A stretch of DNA of 39,135 nucleotides, from positions 1-39,135 of the forward strand of contig JALHRR010000035.1 of NCBI GenBank assembly GCA_022841345.1, given 5' to 3'. The notes under the pieces are model-generated. The model was given only the letters and a program-made list of their open reading frames with translations. It was not told the origin of the DNA and ran no database searches. This DNA is from Saprospiraceae bacterium (lineage in GTDB: Bacteria > Bacteroidota > Bacteroidia > Chitinophagales > Saprospiraceae). Position numbers and translations under genes: made by a program. Shown here piece by piece: positions 24,428 through 31,800 of the stretch. Numbering within the stretch: the stretch's first letter is position 1; every line of letters starts with the position of its first letter.

Positions 24428-25681
24428 TTACTTTTTTAAGACAAGTTCCTGCATGTTTCCGTAGTTTTCGTAGCTGGAGGTGATGACTTTGTCGCCTGCT
24501 TCGAGTCCTTCGAGGATTTCGTAGTATTCCGGATTTTGTCTGCCGAGGCGGATATCGTTTTTGTAAGCGAGGTCTCCTGATTCATTGACTTTGAAAATCC
24601 AGTTTCCGCCTGTTTGCTGAAAGAATCCTCCTTTCGGAACCAGGAGTGCCTGTGTTTCATCACTCAGGGTCAGCCGAACCTGAAGTGTTTGTCCGCGGCG
24701 TATTCCTTCAGGGATTTTGTCAGAAAATTCCATATCAACCTGGAATCTTCCATTGGTAACTTGCGTAAATACCTTCTTAATTTTAAGCGGGTATGTCTCG
24801 CCTGCGAATGTAAATTCAGCTTCCAGGCCTGTGTACACGCGAGAGATGTAATGTTCGTCAATGTCTGCTCGGACTTTGAATCCACTGAGTACATCAATCT
24901 GACCGAGTCTGTCACCTTTGTTTTTTGACTGGCCAAATTCTGCATCCAATGAAGTAAGTTGTCCGTCGACCGGAGCGCGAACGATGAGATCATCCACTTT
25001 CTGACGCATGAGTCTGAGCGCATTTTGCATACGCTTGTAAGACTCATTCATCTGTTCCATTTGTTGTTTGTTGGTGACTGAATCCTGTCTGAGGGTTTGT
25101 TTGGTCAGTTCCAGTCTCCTTTTTTGATAAGTGTAAGTGTTTTCGGACGATTTGTATTCCTGTGAACCGATCACTTTTTCCTTAAAGAGAGATTTGTTGA
25201 GATTGTAAATCCGTTCAGCTTCCATTAGGGCATTTTCAACTTCCGCCAATTGGTTGAGTTGGCGGATAGTGTTTTGTTCGGCGTTGTTGCGGGTATTTTG
25301 CATTTGAGTCAGTACGTCAAATACGCTTGTTTCCTGATTGGCCAGACTGAGTTCGAGGTCAGTATTTGCAAGTCGGAGGATGGGTTGATCTTTCTTAAGA
25401 ACTGTTCCATCTTCTGTGTAGATTTCTTCAATTTGACCACCTTCCAGTGCATCCAGATAAATGGTTGTGATGGGGAGCACGATTCCATTTACAGTGATAA
25501 ATTCTTTGAAGCTGCCCATTTTGATTTCAGAAATGGAGAGCCGTTCAGTATCTACATTCAGTCTGCTTTTGCCGGAGGTCTGAGTATATGCAAAATAAAT
25601 CAGTGCTATGATTGCTGCGATTCCTGCGATAGTCAGGATTCGTTTGGTAGTCCATGTTTTCTTTGGGATGGCTCTGTCCAC
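24428..25681 (-). CDS. HlyD/MacA-type membrane fusion protein
   Basis: A 417-residue periplasmic adaptor that would link the inner-membrane permeases to the TolC channel. One N-terminal TM anchor (RILTIAGIAAIIALIYFAY, about 14-32) follows a basic start. A lipoyl/barrel-sandwich half (IEEIYTEDGTVLKKDQPILR) comes before a long coiled-coil hairpin (about residues 110-235, Q/E/N/L rich), the second lipoyl half (DDLIVRAPVDGQLTSLDAEF) and beta-barrel domains (GQTLQVRLTLSDETQALLVP) to the end. The start is GTG at 25681: the frame has a TGA 36 nt upstream and no ATG between, so GTG is the only reasonable choice. It is the first gene of the ABC locus; the next gene is 326 nt downstream across a repeat spacer. 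Confidence 0.93.
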   Translation of the reverse strand: MDRAIPKKTWTTKRILTIAGIAAIIALIYFAYTQTSGKSRLNVDTERLSISEIKMGSFKEFITVNGIVLPITTIYLDALEGGQIEEIYTEDGTVLKKDQPILRLANTDLELSLANQETSVFDVLTQMQNTRNNAEQNTIRQLNQLAEVENALMEAERIYNLNKSLFKEKVIGSQEYKSSENTYTYQKRRLELTKQTLRQDSVTNKQQMEQMNESYKRMQNALRLMRQKVDDLIVRAPVDGQLTSLDAEFGQSKNKGDRLGQIDVLSGFKVRADIDEHYISRVYTGLEAEFTFAGETYPLKIKKVFTQVTNGRFQVDMEFSDKIPEGIRRGQTLQVRLTLSDETQALLVPKGGFFQQTGGNWIFKVNESGDLAYKNDIRLGRQNPEYYEILEGLEAGDKVITSSYENYGNMQELVLKK

Positions 25682-25726
25682 TTTTGTGTTTGTTTTTGTA
25701 CACTGGATATTGCGTCAAAAGTGTGC

Positions 25727-25762
25727 CAAAGTATATGTGCATGAATTAGAGTAATTTACAAA
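25727..25762 (-). promoter_or_regulatory. Possible promoter of the ABC locus
   Basis: On the minus strand, TATACTTTG (25735-25727) resembles the Bacteroidota -7 box TAnnTTTG but has three instead of two middle bases. TTTG at 25762-25759 lies 23 nt upstream, at the long end of the usual -33 spacing. It would start transcription about 40 nt before the GTG of the fusion-protein gene. The match is imperfect. The rest of 25682-25978 shows no gene. Confidence 0.3.
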
Positions 25763-25978
25763 TTATAAAAATATATACTTGTTCGGAAATGATACACATA
25801 GTGTGCGGTAGTGGGACAGGGGGGAGAAGGGGGATTGTAGATAAAAAATGGGAGTTGGAAATTCCTATAAACCAGACAGAACAATTAAAATAATCAAAAG
25901 CTTCAGCTGAGAACCCACTATTTTAGATATGCTAAATTCTCTGTATTTTCCCATTTTATAATCTAAAAAATTAGAACC

Positions 25979-26389
25979 ATGAAATACGAAGAATTGACCC
26001 ACAAAATTATTGGATGCGCAATGAAGGTACACAGCACTTTGGGTAATGGATTTCAGGAAGTAATTTACCAAAGAGCATTAGTAATTGAAATGAGAAAACA
26101 AGGCCTTACTTTTCAGCGTGAAATGAAAATGACTATTTTTTACGAGGGAGAGAATATAGGCACGAGACGCGTTGACTTTTTTGTAGAAGATATAATAATG
26201 GTTGAAATAAAAGCTGTGACAAAATTGGAAGATGTACATCTAGCTCAGGCAATGAATTATTGTCAGGCATACAATCTCCCAATAGGGTTACTAATAAATT
26301 TTGGAGCCCGGAGTCTGGCTTTCAAAAGAGTATATAACCTGAACCATCCTGATAACAACGATTTCGTGAACAAGAATAACGCAGATTAA
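25979..26389 (+). CDS. GxxExxY protein (PD-(D/E)XK-like)
   Basis: A 136-residue protein with the family signature G24-F-Q-E27-V-I-Y30 and a PD-(D/E)XK-like core: D66 in RRVDFF and E76-x-K78 in MVEIKAV. These proteins are related to restriction-endonuclease-fold nucleases; their function is unknown. The opening KYEELTHKIIGCAMKVHSTLG is also typical. The family part ends near residue 122 (AFKRVYN); the last 14 residues are variable. Its stop codon lies inside the first copy of a 33-bp direct repeat (26384-26416). It is divergent from the ABC locus, with 297 nt between the starts. Confidence 0.9.
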   Translation: MKYEELTHKIIGCAMKVHSTLGNGFQEVIYQRALVIEMRKQGLTFQREMKMTIFYEGENIGTRRVDFFVEDIIMVEIKAVTKLEDVHLAQAMNYCQAYNLPIGLLINFGARSLAFKRVYNLNHPDNNDFVNKNNAD

Positions 26390-26474
26390 AGGATGGTAGG
26401 ATTATTGAAATCCAAAACCCAGTCTGTATTAGGATTAGTAGGATTAAAGGATGGTAGGATTATTGAAATCCAAA
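26384..26474. repeat. Exact 33-bp direct repeat, AGGAT type
   Basis: GATTAAAGGATGGTAGGATT and the following 13 bases occur identically at 26384-26416 and 26442-26474. Copy 1 includes the stop codon of the GxxExxY gene. Inside and between the copies AGGATT words recur every 8-9 nt. Confidence 0.85.
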
Positions 26475-26530
26475 GGATCTAATTGTGTTTAAGGAAAAAT
26501 CCTTTAATCCTATCATCCTATAAATCCTAA
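26441..26530. repeat. Inverted repeat of AGGAT/ATCCT words
   Basis: GGATTAAAGGAT (26441-26452) is the exact reverse complement of ATCCTTTAATCC (26499-26510). Further ATCCT words continue to 26530 with a period of about 8 nt. The region could fold into a large hairpin after the GxxExxY gene and might end its transcript. Confidence 0.7.
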
Positions 26531-26570
26531 TGCTGACAATTGCCTCAAATGAAAGCGAAAATCTTCAATA

Positions 26571-26810
26571 GTGATATTAGAATTTATTTTAAAAATTTTA
26601 TTCCAACGTATCTTGGCAGACTTCATTGGCTACTACACCTTGTATCTGATTTTCAAAATCTTCAATAATAAAGAAGAATTAAAATGGTTACAGAATCCTG
26701 CAGAAAATGAGGGGGACGAGCTTGGCAAAGGTTGTTTTCTTGGTGCAGTTGGTTTGATTATGTTTGCAGGTTTGTTTGTCATTATTGGCTATATTTTCTT
26801 TTCAAATTGA
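26571..26810 (+). CDS. Small two-TM membrane protein, unknown
   Basis: A 79-codon frame starting with GTG (no in-frame ATG upstream near it). The N-terminal hydrophobic stretch ILEFILKILFQ...FIGYYTLYLIFKIF and the C-terminal FLGAVGLIMFAGLFVIIGYIFF give two probable TM helices joined by a polar loop EELKWLQNPAENEGDELGKG. No family is recognised. It lies 43-61 nt before the next unknown gene and may be co-transcribed with it. Confidence 0.55.
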   Translation: MILEFILKILFQRILADFIGYYTLYLIFKIFNNKEELKWLQNPAENEGDELGKGCFLGAVGLIMFAGLFVIIGYIFFSN

Positions 26811-26871
26811 GGTCTATTAAAGGGAATTGACCTAGCAAATTGATATAATTTAGTTGAAGATAAAACTATCC

Positions 26872-27312
26872 ATGAATCTGATACAGCTAAAATATTTGTA
26901 CTTTTTTTTGCCATTATTAGGTCCTGAAAAACAATACATAAAAATGGTCGATGAAATAATGGTTGTATTTCCAGTTAGTGACAGATTTGTACCATATGAA
27001 GAAAATGAGGATGTAGTTTTTAATGGTCAAAAATATATGGTACGATATAAAATATCCTACCAAAATGGAGATCTTATTAGCTTTAGAAGATTTATGCCAG
27101 AAGGACCATTGGATTATGCACTTGAAGAATTAAAGGCTGATACTGCAATTTACATAAGTTTAGACATACCAATCAAACAGAAATGGCAAATACTAGGCGA
27201 TACATTATTTGACAATGCAAATGATATCAAAATACCCTTATCAAAGCTTGATGATAATTATTATAAAGATGAAACTGATAGGAGAATTTATAAAGCTAAA
27301 ATATTGGATTAA
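26872..27312 (+). CDS. Hypothetical protein
   Basis: The frame encodes 146 residues from ATG at 26872; a TTG six codons earlier (26854) is a less likely start. The first 17 residues are hydrophobic (LIQLKYLYFFLPLLG), then the sequence is acidic and soluble-looking with beta-strand patterns (DEIMVVFPVSDRFVPY, YMVRYKISYQNGDLISFRRF) and ends in lysine and aspartate rich segments. No domain is recognised. A downstream ATG (26944) would remove the hydrophobic part. Base composition is more AT rich than the ABC genes. Confidence 0.5.
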   Translation: MNLIQLKYLYFFLPLLGPEKQYIKMVDEIMVVFPVSDRFVPYEENEDVVFNGQKYMVRYKISYQNGDLISFRRFMPEGPLDYALEELKADTAIYISLDIPIKQKWQILGDTLFDNANDIKIPLSKLDDNYYKDETDRRIYKAKILD

Positions 27313-27348
27313 GATCCTAAACTAAATAAAGAGTCAGCTTACTTAAAA

Positions 27349-27510
27349 TTAAAAAACAGGCTCTGTGTCATGGTCATATTTTTCAATTAGCATAACCAGA
27401 AGTTCTGCTTCATCAAATGCCACATCACCTTTTTTGCAATCAAATATCTCTTCTAGTCTGGATAATGGTGCCTGGTATTGAGATTCAGTTCTTATTATCT
27501 TCCAGTCCAT
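27349..27510 (-). pseudogene. HigA-type antitoxin remnant (N-terminal part only)
   Basis: A 53-codon frame: MDWKIIRTESQYQAPLSRLE, then EEIFDCKKGDVAFDEAELLV and MLIEKYDHDTEPVF. This matches, by eye, the N-terminal helical part of HigA-like antitoxins (xxWKxIKTExEYxxALxRLEEIF...DELELLVxLIEKYE). In complete members a helix-turn-helix domain follows; here a stop (27349-27351) comes first, and the next bases on that strand show no such domain. No HigB toxin was seen nearby. It is either a decayed gene or a small stand-alone protein. Confidence 0.5.
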
Positions 27511-27710
27511 ATTATTTAATTTTTTAAATATTTAGTGTTTCAATGTTATCATATTGAGAAGGTGTGCATTCAAATCTTCTTTTAAGGCAGTTAAATTTAA
27601 ATTATTATAAATACTCTTTCAAGAGATTACTAGTCAGTATATTAAGAACGAGCAAAAATTATGATTTGAACACCTTCATTCAATAAATCGGCTGTTGATT
27701 TGGCTGTTCA

Positions 27711-27752
27711 AAACCTAAAACCTAAAACCTGAAAACTGAAACCTGAAATCTA
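27711..27752. repeat. Heptamer array, AAACCTA/AAACCTG type
   Basis: Six consecutive 7-nt units: AAACCTA, AAACCTA, AAACCTG, AAAACTG, AAACCTG, AAATCTA, starting 1 nt after GGCTGTTC (27702-27709). Read in reverse, the words resemble the TTTCAG array at 813-849. Confidence 0.85.
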
Positions 27753-27830
27753 TAGATATCGGATGGTAACGCTTAAAGTTGCGAAATCTACATTATGAAA
27801 ATATCTTCTAACACACTCTGAATATCCTCC

Positions 27831-28463
27831 TCACTCCCCCTTCTTCAGCAAAATAACCTCATTCATGCTCTTATTCGCAAAGAATTTCCCATTCTTCTCA
27901 CTGACATATTGATTGCCGTCTACATTAAATAATGAGTGCAGCACTTCTTTCAGTTCTGCCGTATCCAATTCATGACCGTAAATTTCGGTGATTTGATTAT
28001 TGAGATAATGAATATTAATACTTCCATCAAGATTCAGAATCTCAAAATATTCATCATGTTTGAGAGTTTTGAAGACATAATATTGAACCCTTGAACGGAA
28101 TTTGGTTTCTGAAATGTTCATTACGGGATATTTGATAAGGCGAGAGTTACTGTCCTTCAAATTACTTAAAATATGCCGGATCGCTTTGACATCAAATGAT
28201 ATGGTTTTATTCTTGCCGGACCCCTGCACCTGAAATAACTTTCTGCTTATATAATCACCGGACTCGTCCATGATAATGGCATGAAGGGAGTCCTGATGCT
28301 TGCTGATAAAAGCCTTCTGCTTCTTTGACAGAAAATCAGAATCTAAAGTCACCAAACGCTCATGTTTCGACAGACCCATGCTGGAAGCAATTACCAGAAG
28401 TGATAATAGCTGTTTTACCATTTCAGGCTTTAATACAGCATGCAATACAATGTCGTCACTCAT
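27831..28463 (-). CDS. Hypothetical 210-residue protein
   Basis: No family is recognised. The protein lacks a signal peptide; its N-terminus has a hydrophobic helix VKQLLSLLVIASSMGLS that is probably buried rather than membrane-spanning. It contains many K, S, N and E residues and mixed helix/strand patterns (YVFKTLKHDEYFEILNLDGS, ITEIYGHELDTAELKEVLHS), and ends NEVILLKKGE. ATG start at 28463. Length, steady reading frame and isolation between repeat spacers support a real gene. It is convergent with the upstream small genes and divergent from the large secreted-protein gene. Confidence 0.7.
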   Translation of the reverse strand: MSDDIVLHAVLKPEMVKQLLSLLVIASSMGLSKHERLVTLDSDFLSKKQKAFISKHQDSLHAIIMDESGDYISRKLFQVQGSGKNKTISFDVKAIRHILSNLKDSNSRLIKYPVMNISETKFRSRVQYYVFKTLKHDEYFEILNLDGSINIHYLNNQITEIYGHELDTAELKEVLHSLFNVDGNQYVSEKNGKFFANKSMNEVILLKKGE

Positions 28464-28553
28464 AATGTATCAGGGCAGTGTGAAATATTTCTATATCAGA
28501 TACGATGTAATTATCAAAACGCTGCATTGCTCTACTAAAATAGTATGAAGTGA

Positions 28554-28592
28554 GGTAATCAGTGATCGGTGAACGGTAAACTGTGAACAGCC
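28554..28592. repeat. Heptamer array, GGTGAAC type
   Basis: Five 7-nt units GGTAATC, AGTGATC, GGTGAAC, GGTAAAC and TGTGAAC, the last completing GAACAGCC (28585-28592). Confidence 0.75.
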
Positions 28593-28637
28593 AAATACTG
28601 GAACAAAAGCTAACAAGCAAGCAGATTGGCTTTTTTA

Positions 28638-28679
28638 ACTCTGAACTTTCAACTTACCCCTTATCCCTTTCTACTTCCT
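28638..28679. repeat. Degenerate heptamer array, ACTTTCA type
   Basis: Six units in a 7-nt register: ACTCTGA, ACTTTCA, ACTTACC, CCTTATC, CCTTTCT, ACTTCCT, followed by TCGGCTG. More diverged than the other arrays. Confidence 0.55.
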
Positions 28680-28688
28680 TCGGCTGTT

Positions 28689-28720
28689 AAATTTCTCCCC
28701 AAAGCTTTGGGGAGAAATTT
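28689..28720. repeat. Perfect 32-nt palindrome, AAAGCTTT core
   Basis: Each 16-nt arm is exact: AAATTTCTCCCCAAAG and its complement CTTTGGGGAGAAATTT, with no loop. The 16-nt CCCCAAAGCTTTGGGG core is the same as at 857-872 and 993-1008, but the flanks (AAATTTCT) are different and also palindromic. Confidence 0.9.
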
Positions 28721-28801
28721 TCAATTTTCCATTTTTGAATTCCATTCATCCCTAATATCTCAATTATATCCCTCGTTTTTATGAGCATGAATTTTCCAAA
28801 G

Positions 28802-28809
28802 TAGGTTTG
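28802..28809 (+). promoter_or_regulatory. Candidate -7 box of the secreted lectin-like gene
   Basis: TAGGTTTG fits TAnnTTTG exactly and lies 25 nt before the ATG at 28835, leaving a short A-rich leader (ATCAAAATACCTATCAAA). No clear TTG is present at the -33 position; the nearest T-rich stretch is CGTTTTT ending at 28780. Confidence 0.45.
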
Positions 28810-28834
28810 GTGCATAATCAAAATACCTATCAAA

Positions 28835-31800
28835 ATGACATTTGGAACTAAAACCGGTAACAACAGAGCCGAACGCCTAATAAGCAGTGGATCAGCTCAA
28901 TTCAAAATCTTATATGTTTTAGCATTTTTGCTGACATATGCTGTAATTGGGTCTGCTCAGCAGTCCCGGATTAGCCCATGGCAAATACATGAAGGAACAG
29001 AGGGAACACTCAAATTTCAGGCTAGATCTGATGACCAAAGAAGGGAAGCCTTTAAGAAAGCTATCCTTCCCAAAAGAGATCAGTCAGGTTGGTTTTCTGC
29101 TCAAACACAGGCTGATGGGACTGTTCAATTCGATAGAAAATCTGTTCTCAAGGATTGTTTTGAAGAACTGGATTTTACTTATTTTCAGGCAATAGTCCAT
29201 GTCCCGGCAGCTGTAAATGTAAATTCACTCATAGTATCTCTTGATCATGGAGATGATGCTGCCAGAATTTATATTTTTAATAGTAAATATCCTGATGGAT
29301 ACTATGATTCAGCTTCTGATTTGCTCAGTGTAGATGAGAATTATAAATCTAAAGACCTCAGGAATCAATTAGTGAAAGGGGAAGATAACCGTATCCTAAT
29401 AGTACAGTATGACCAATGCCCGGATGGAAACAGCATTAAGGGAATCAGACTCTCAGTGAATGATGAAGAAATCAGACCTAGCCAAATCCCCGGGACCTTC
29501 CAGTTGCATGCATATTCTATTAATGGCAAAAGAGTAAATACCGGAAGTGATTATTGGATAGGATATAATCCTGCAGATAAATCAGCTGCTATTTCATGTA
29601 AAATTATTAAGCCGGCTGATGGCAATATTTTACAATTTGAACAAGTCTCCATAGATAAATCTAAAGGAATCATTGCACTTAAAGTACTGAATGCAAATCA
29701 ACCTGACATGTTCCTGTGTGTGATGGATGATAAGTTGGTTAAACTTGCCAAAGCTACTTCAGGAAGTAACAGACATCACTTCAGTCTCCGATTCCCGGAA
29801 GAAAAGGAAGCTGCTACACTTAATTTTGTTTCTTTCGAGTCAGTTGCTTTTCCAAATTGGTATTTACGTCACCAGGGATTTGAGCTTAAAATTAGTGAAG
29901 CTGTTCCTAATGCCAGACTGGATATAGTTTACAGACAAGATGCATCATGGTTATTTGAATCTCTTACAACTCAAAGTTCTATAACTTTGAAAGGAAACTG
30001 TCTGGAATCCACACAGATCTTGACTACAGAAAATAGTCTGATTTCCAATAATAAAATGTACAATCTGGTATTACAAAAGGACGGCAGTTTATGTGTTTTT
30101 AAGAATAAATCTGCTCTCGTCTGGAGTTCCGGAACTCAAAATAAAGGAGGCGTCAAGCTTATCATGCAAAAAGACGGAAATCTTTGTATGTATAATAACC
30201 AATATGTGTACATCTGGGGGACAAATACTCTTGGAAATGAGGGATCCAGACTTGTACTTGAAGATAGTGGAGAGTTGATTGTATATACTAACAGCGGAAA
30301 GGCAATTTGGAAAAGTTCGGATCAAAATAATTCTGGTAATCAAGTGGCTGCTATGAATTTTCTAGAACTGAATAAGACACTTAAAATCAATGAAAAATTG
30401 GTTTCTGCTAATGGTGAATACCACTTCATCATGCAACAAGATGGAAATGCTTGTGTGTATAAGAACAAATCTACTTTTGTATGGGGTACGATGACGCACG
30501 GCAAAGGCGGAACCAGACTTTCTTTCACAAAAGACGGCAATCTTCAGGTCCTCACTGACAAATTTGTATTCATCTGGGGAAGTGGCCAAACCCGCACTTC
30601 AGCAGTAAAATTAGTTCTTGAAAATACGGGCGAATTGGTTTCTTATGATGCTGCAGGTAAAGTTGTTTGGACAAGTCAAAGTTCCGGGAATGCTTCCTCA
30701 TCTGGTTCGGGGAAGATTACTGAGCTGAAAACTGGTGATAATTTTACAAACGGACAAAAAATGCATTGTGTAAATGGAGCATATTATTTCACACTGCAAT
30801 CAGACGGTAATCTTTGTATTTACAATGCAAATAATGCACTCACCTGGTCCTCACTGACTTCCGGCTCAGGTGCAACAAGCTGCCGCATTCAGGATGGGTA
30901 TCTCCAATTATATAATGCAGCAGGAACAAGCGTATGGAGCACTGCATCTTACTGGGCAGCAGGATCAAAGTGTTCAAGATTTAATCTGGATGACAATGGA
31001 ATCCTGGTATTTTATGATGCAAGCGGGAAAAGTATTGGCACGAGTTCAGGCTTCAGCAGTTCATTTGCCGGAGGTCAATCCTTCACAGCTGAATCTAAAT
31101 TGACCTGTGCCAACGGTTCATATTACATGGCATTGAGCAATGGAAGCCTTTGTATATTTAATAATAAAAACGCTATTGTATGGTCATCTATGACTAATGG
31201 ATCAGGAGCTACAAGCTGCCGCATACAGGATGGATATTTGCAATTGTACAATGCAAATGGAGCAAGTGTATGGAGCACAGGATCATATTGGGCTTCAGGA
31301 TCCAAATGTTCCAGATTTACATTGGATGTTAATGGATACCTGGTATTTTATGATGCAAGCGGGAAAAGTATTGGCACGAGTTCAGGCTTCAGCAGTTCAT
31401 TTGCCGGAGGTCAGTCATTCACAGCTGAATCTAAATTGACCTGTGCAAATGGTGCATATTATATGGCATTAAGCAATGGAAGCCTGTGTATATTTAATAA
31501 CAAAAACGCTATTGTTTGGTCATCTATGACATCAGGTTCAGGAGCTACAAGCTGCCGTATTCAGGATGGATATCTGCAGCTGTTCAATGCAGGTGGTTCA
31601 AGTGTTTGGAGCACAGGATCATACTGGGCTTCCGGATCTAAGTGTTCCAGATTTACCCTGGACGATAATGGATATCTGGTATTCTATGATGCTTCAGGAA
31701 AGAGCATCGGTAACAGCAATGCCTTCAGCAGTTCATTTGCAAGCGGACAATCTTTTTCTGCTGATTCCAGGATGACCTGCGCAAGTGGTGCATATTATAT

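Larger units (their letters stand above)
27313..27830. other. Spacer with antitoxin remnant and heptamer array
   Basis: 518 nt between convergent genes. Apart from the HigA-like remnant (27349-27510) it is AT rich. It carries GGCTGTTGATTT followed by GGCTGTTC (27690-27709), then the array at 27711-27752. Nothing else was recognised. Confidence 0.75.
28464..28834. other. Divergent spacer with heptamer arrays and a 32-nt palindrome
   Basis: 371 nt between divergent genes, with no ORF. It contains arrays at 28554-28592 and 28638-28679, the largest AAAGCTTT palindrome (28689-28720), GGCTGTTA at 28682-28689, and a candidate promoter for the secreted protein at 28802-28809. Promoters for both flanking genes must lie here. 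Confidence 0.8.

Noticed and set aside
25250-25744. 164-codon plus-strand frame
   Set aside because: It lies wholly antisense to the well-supported fusion-protein gene and its promoter region; Cys/Phe-rich composition typical of an opposite-strand shadow.
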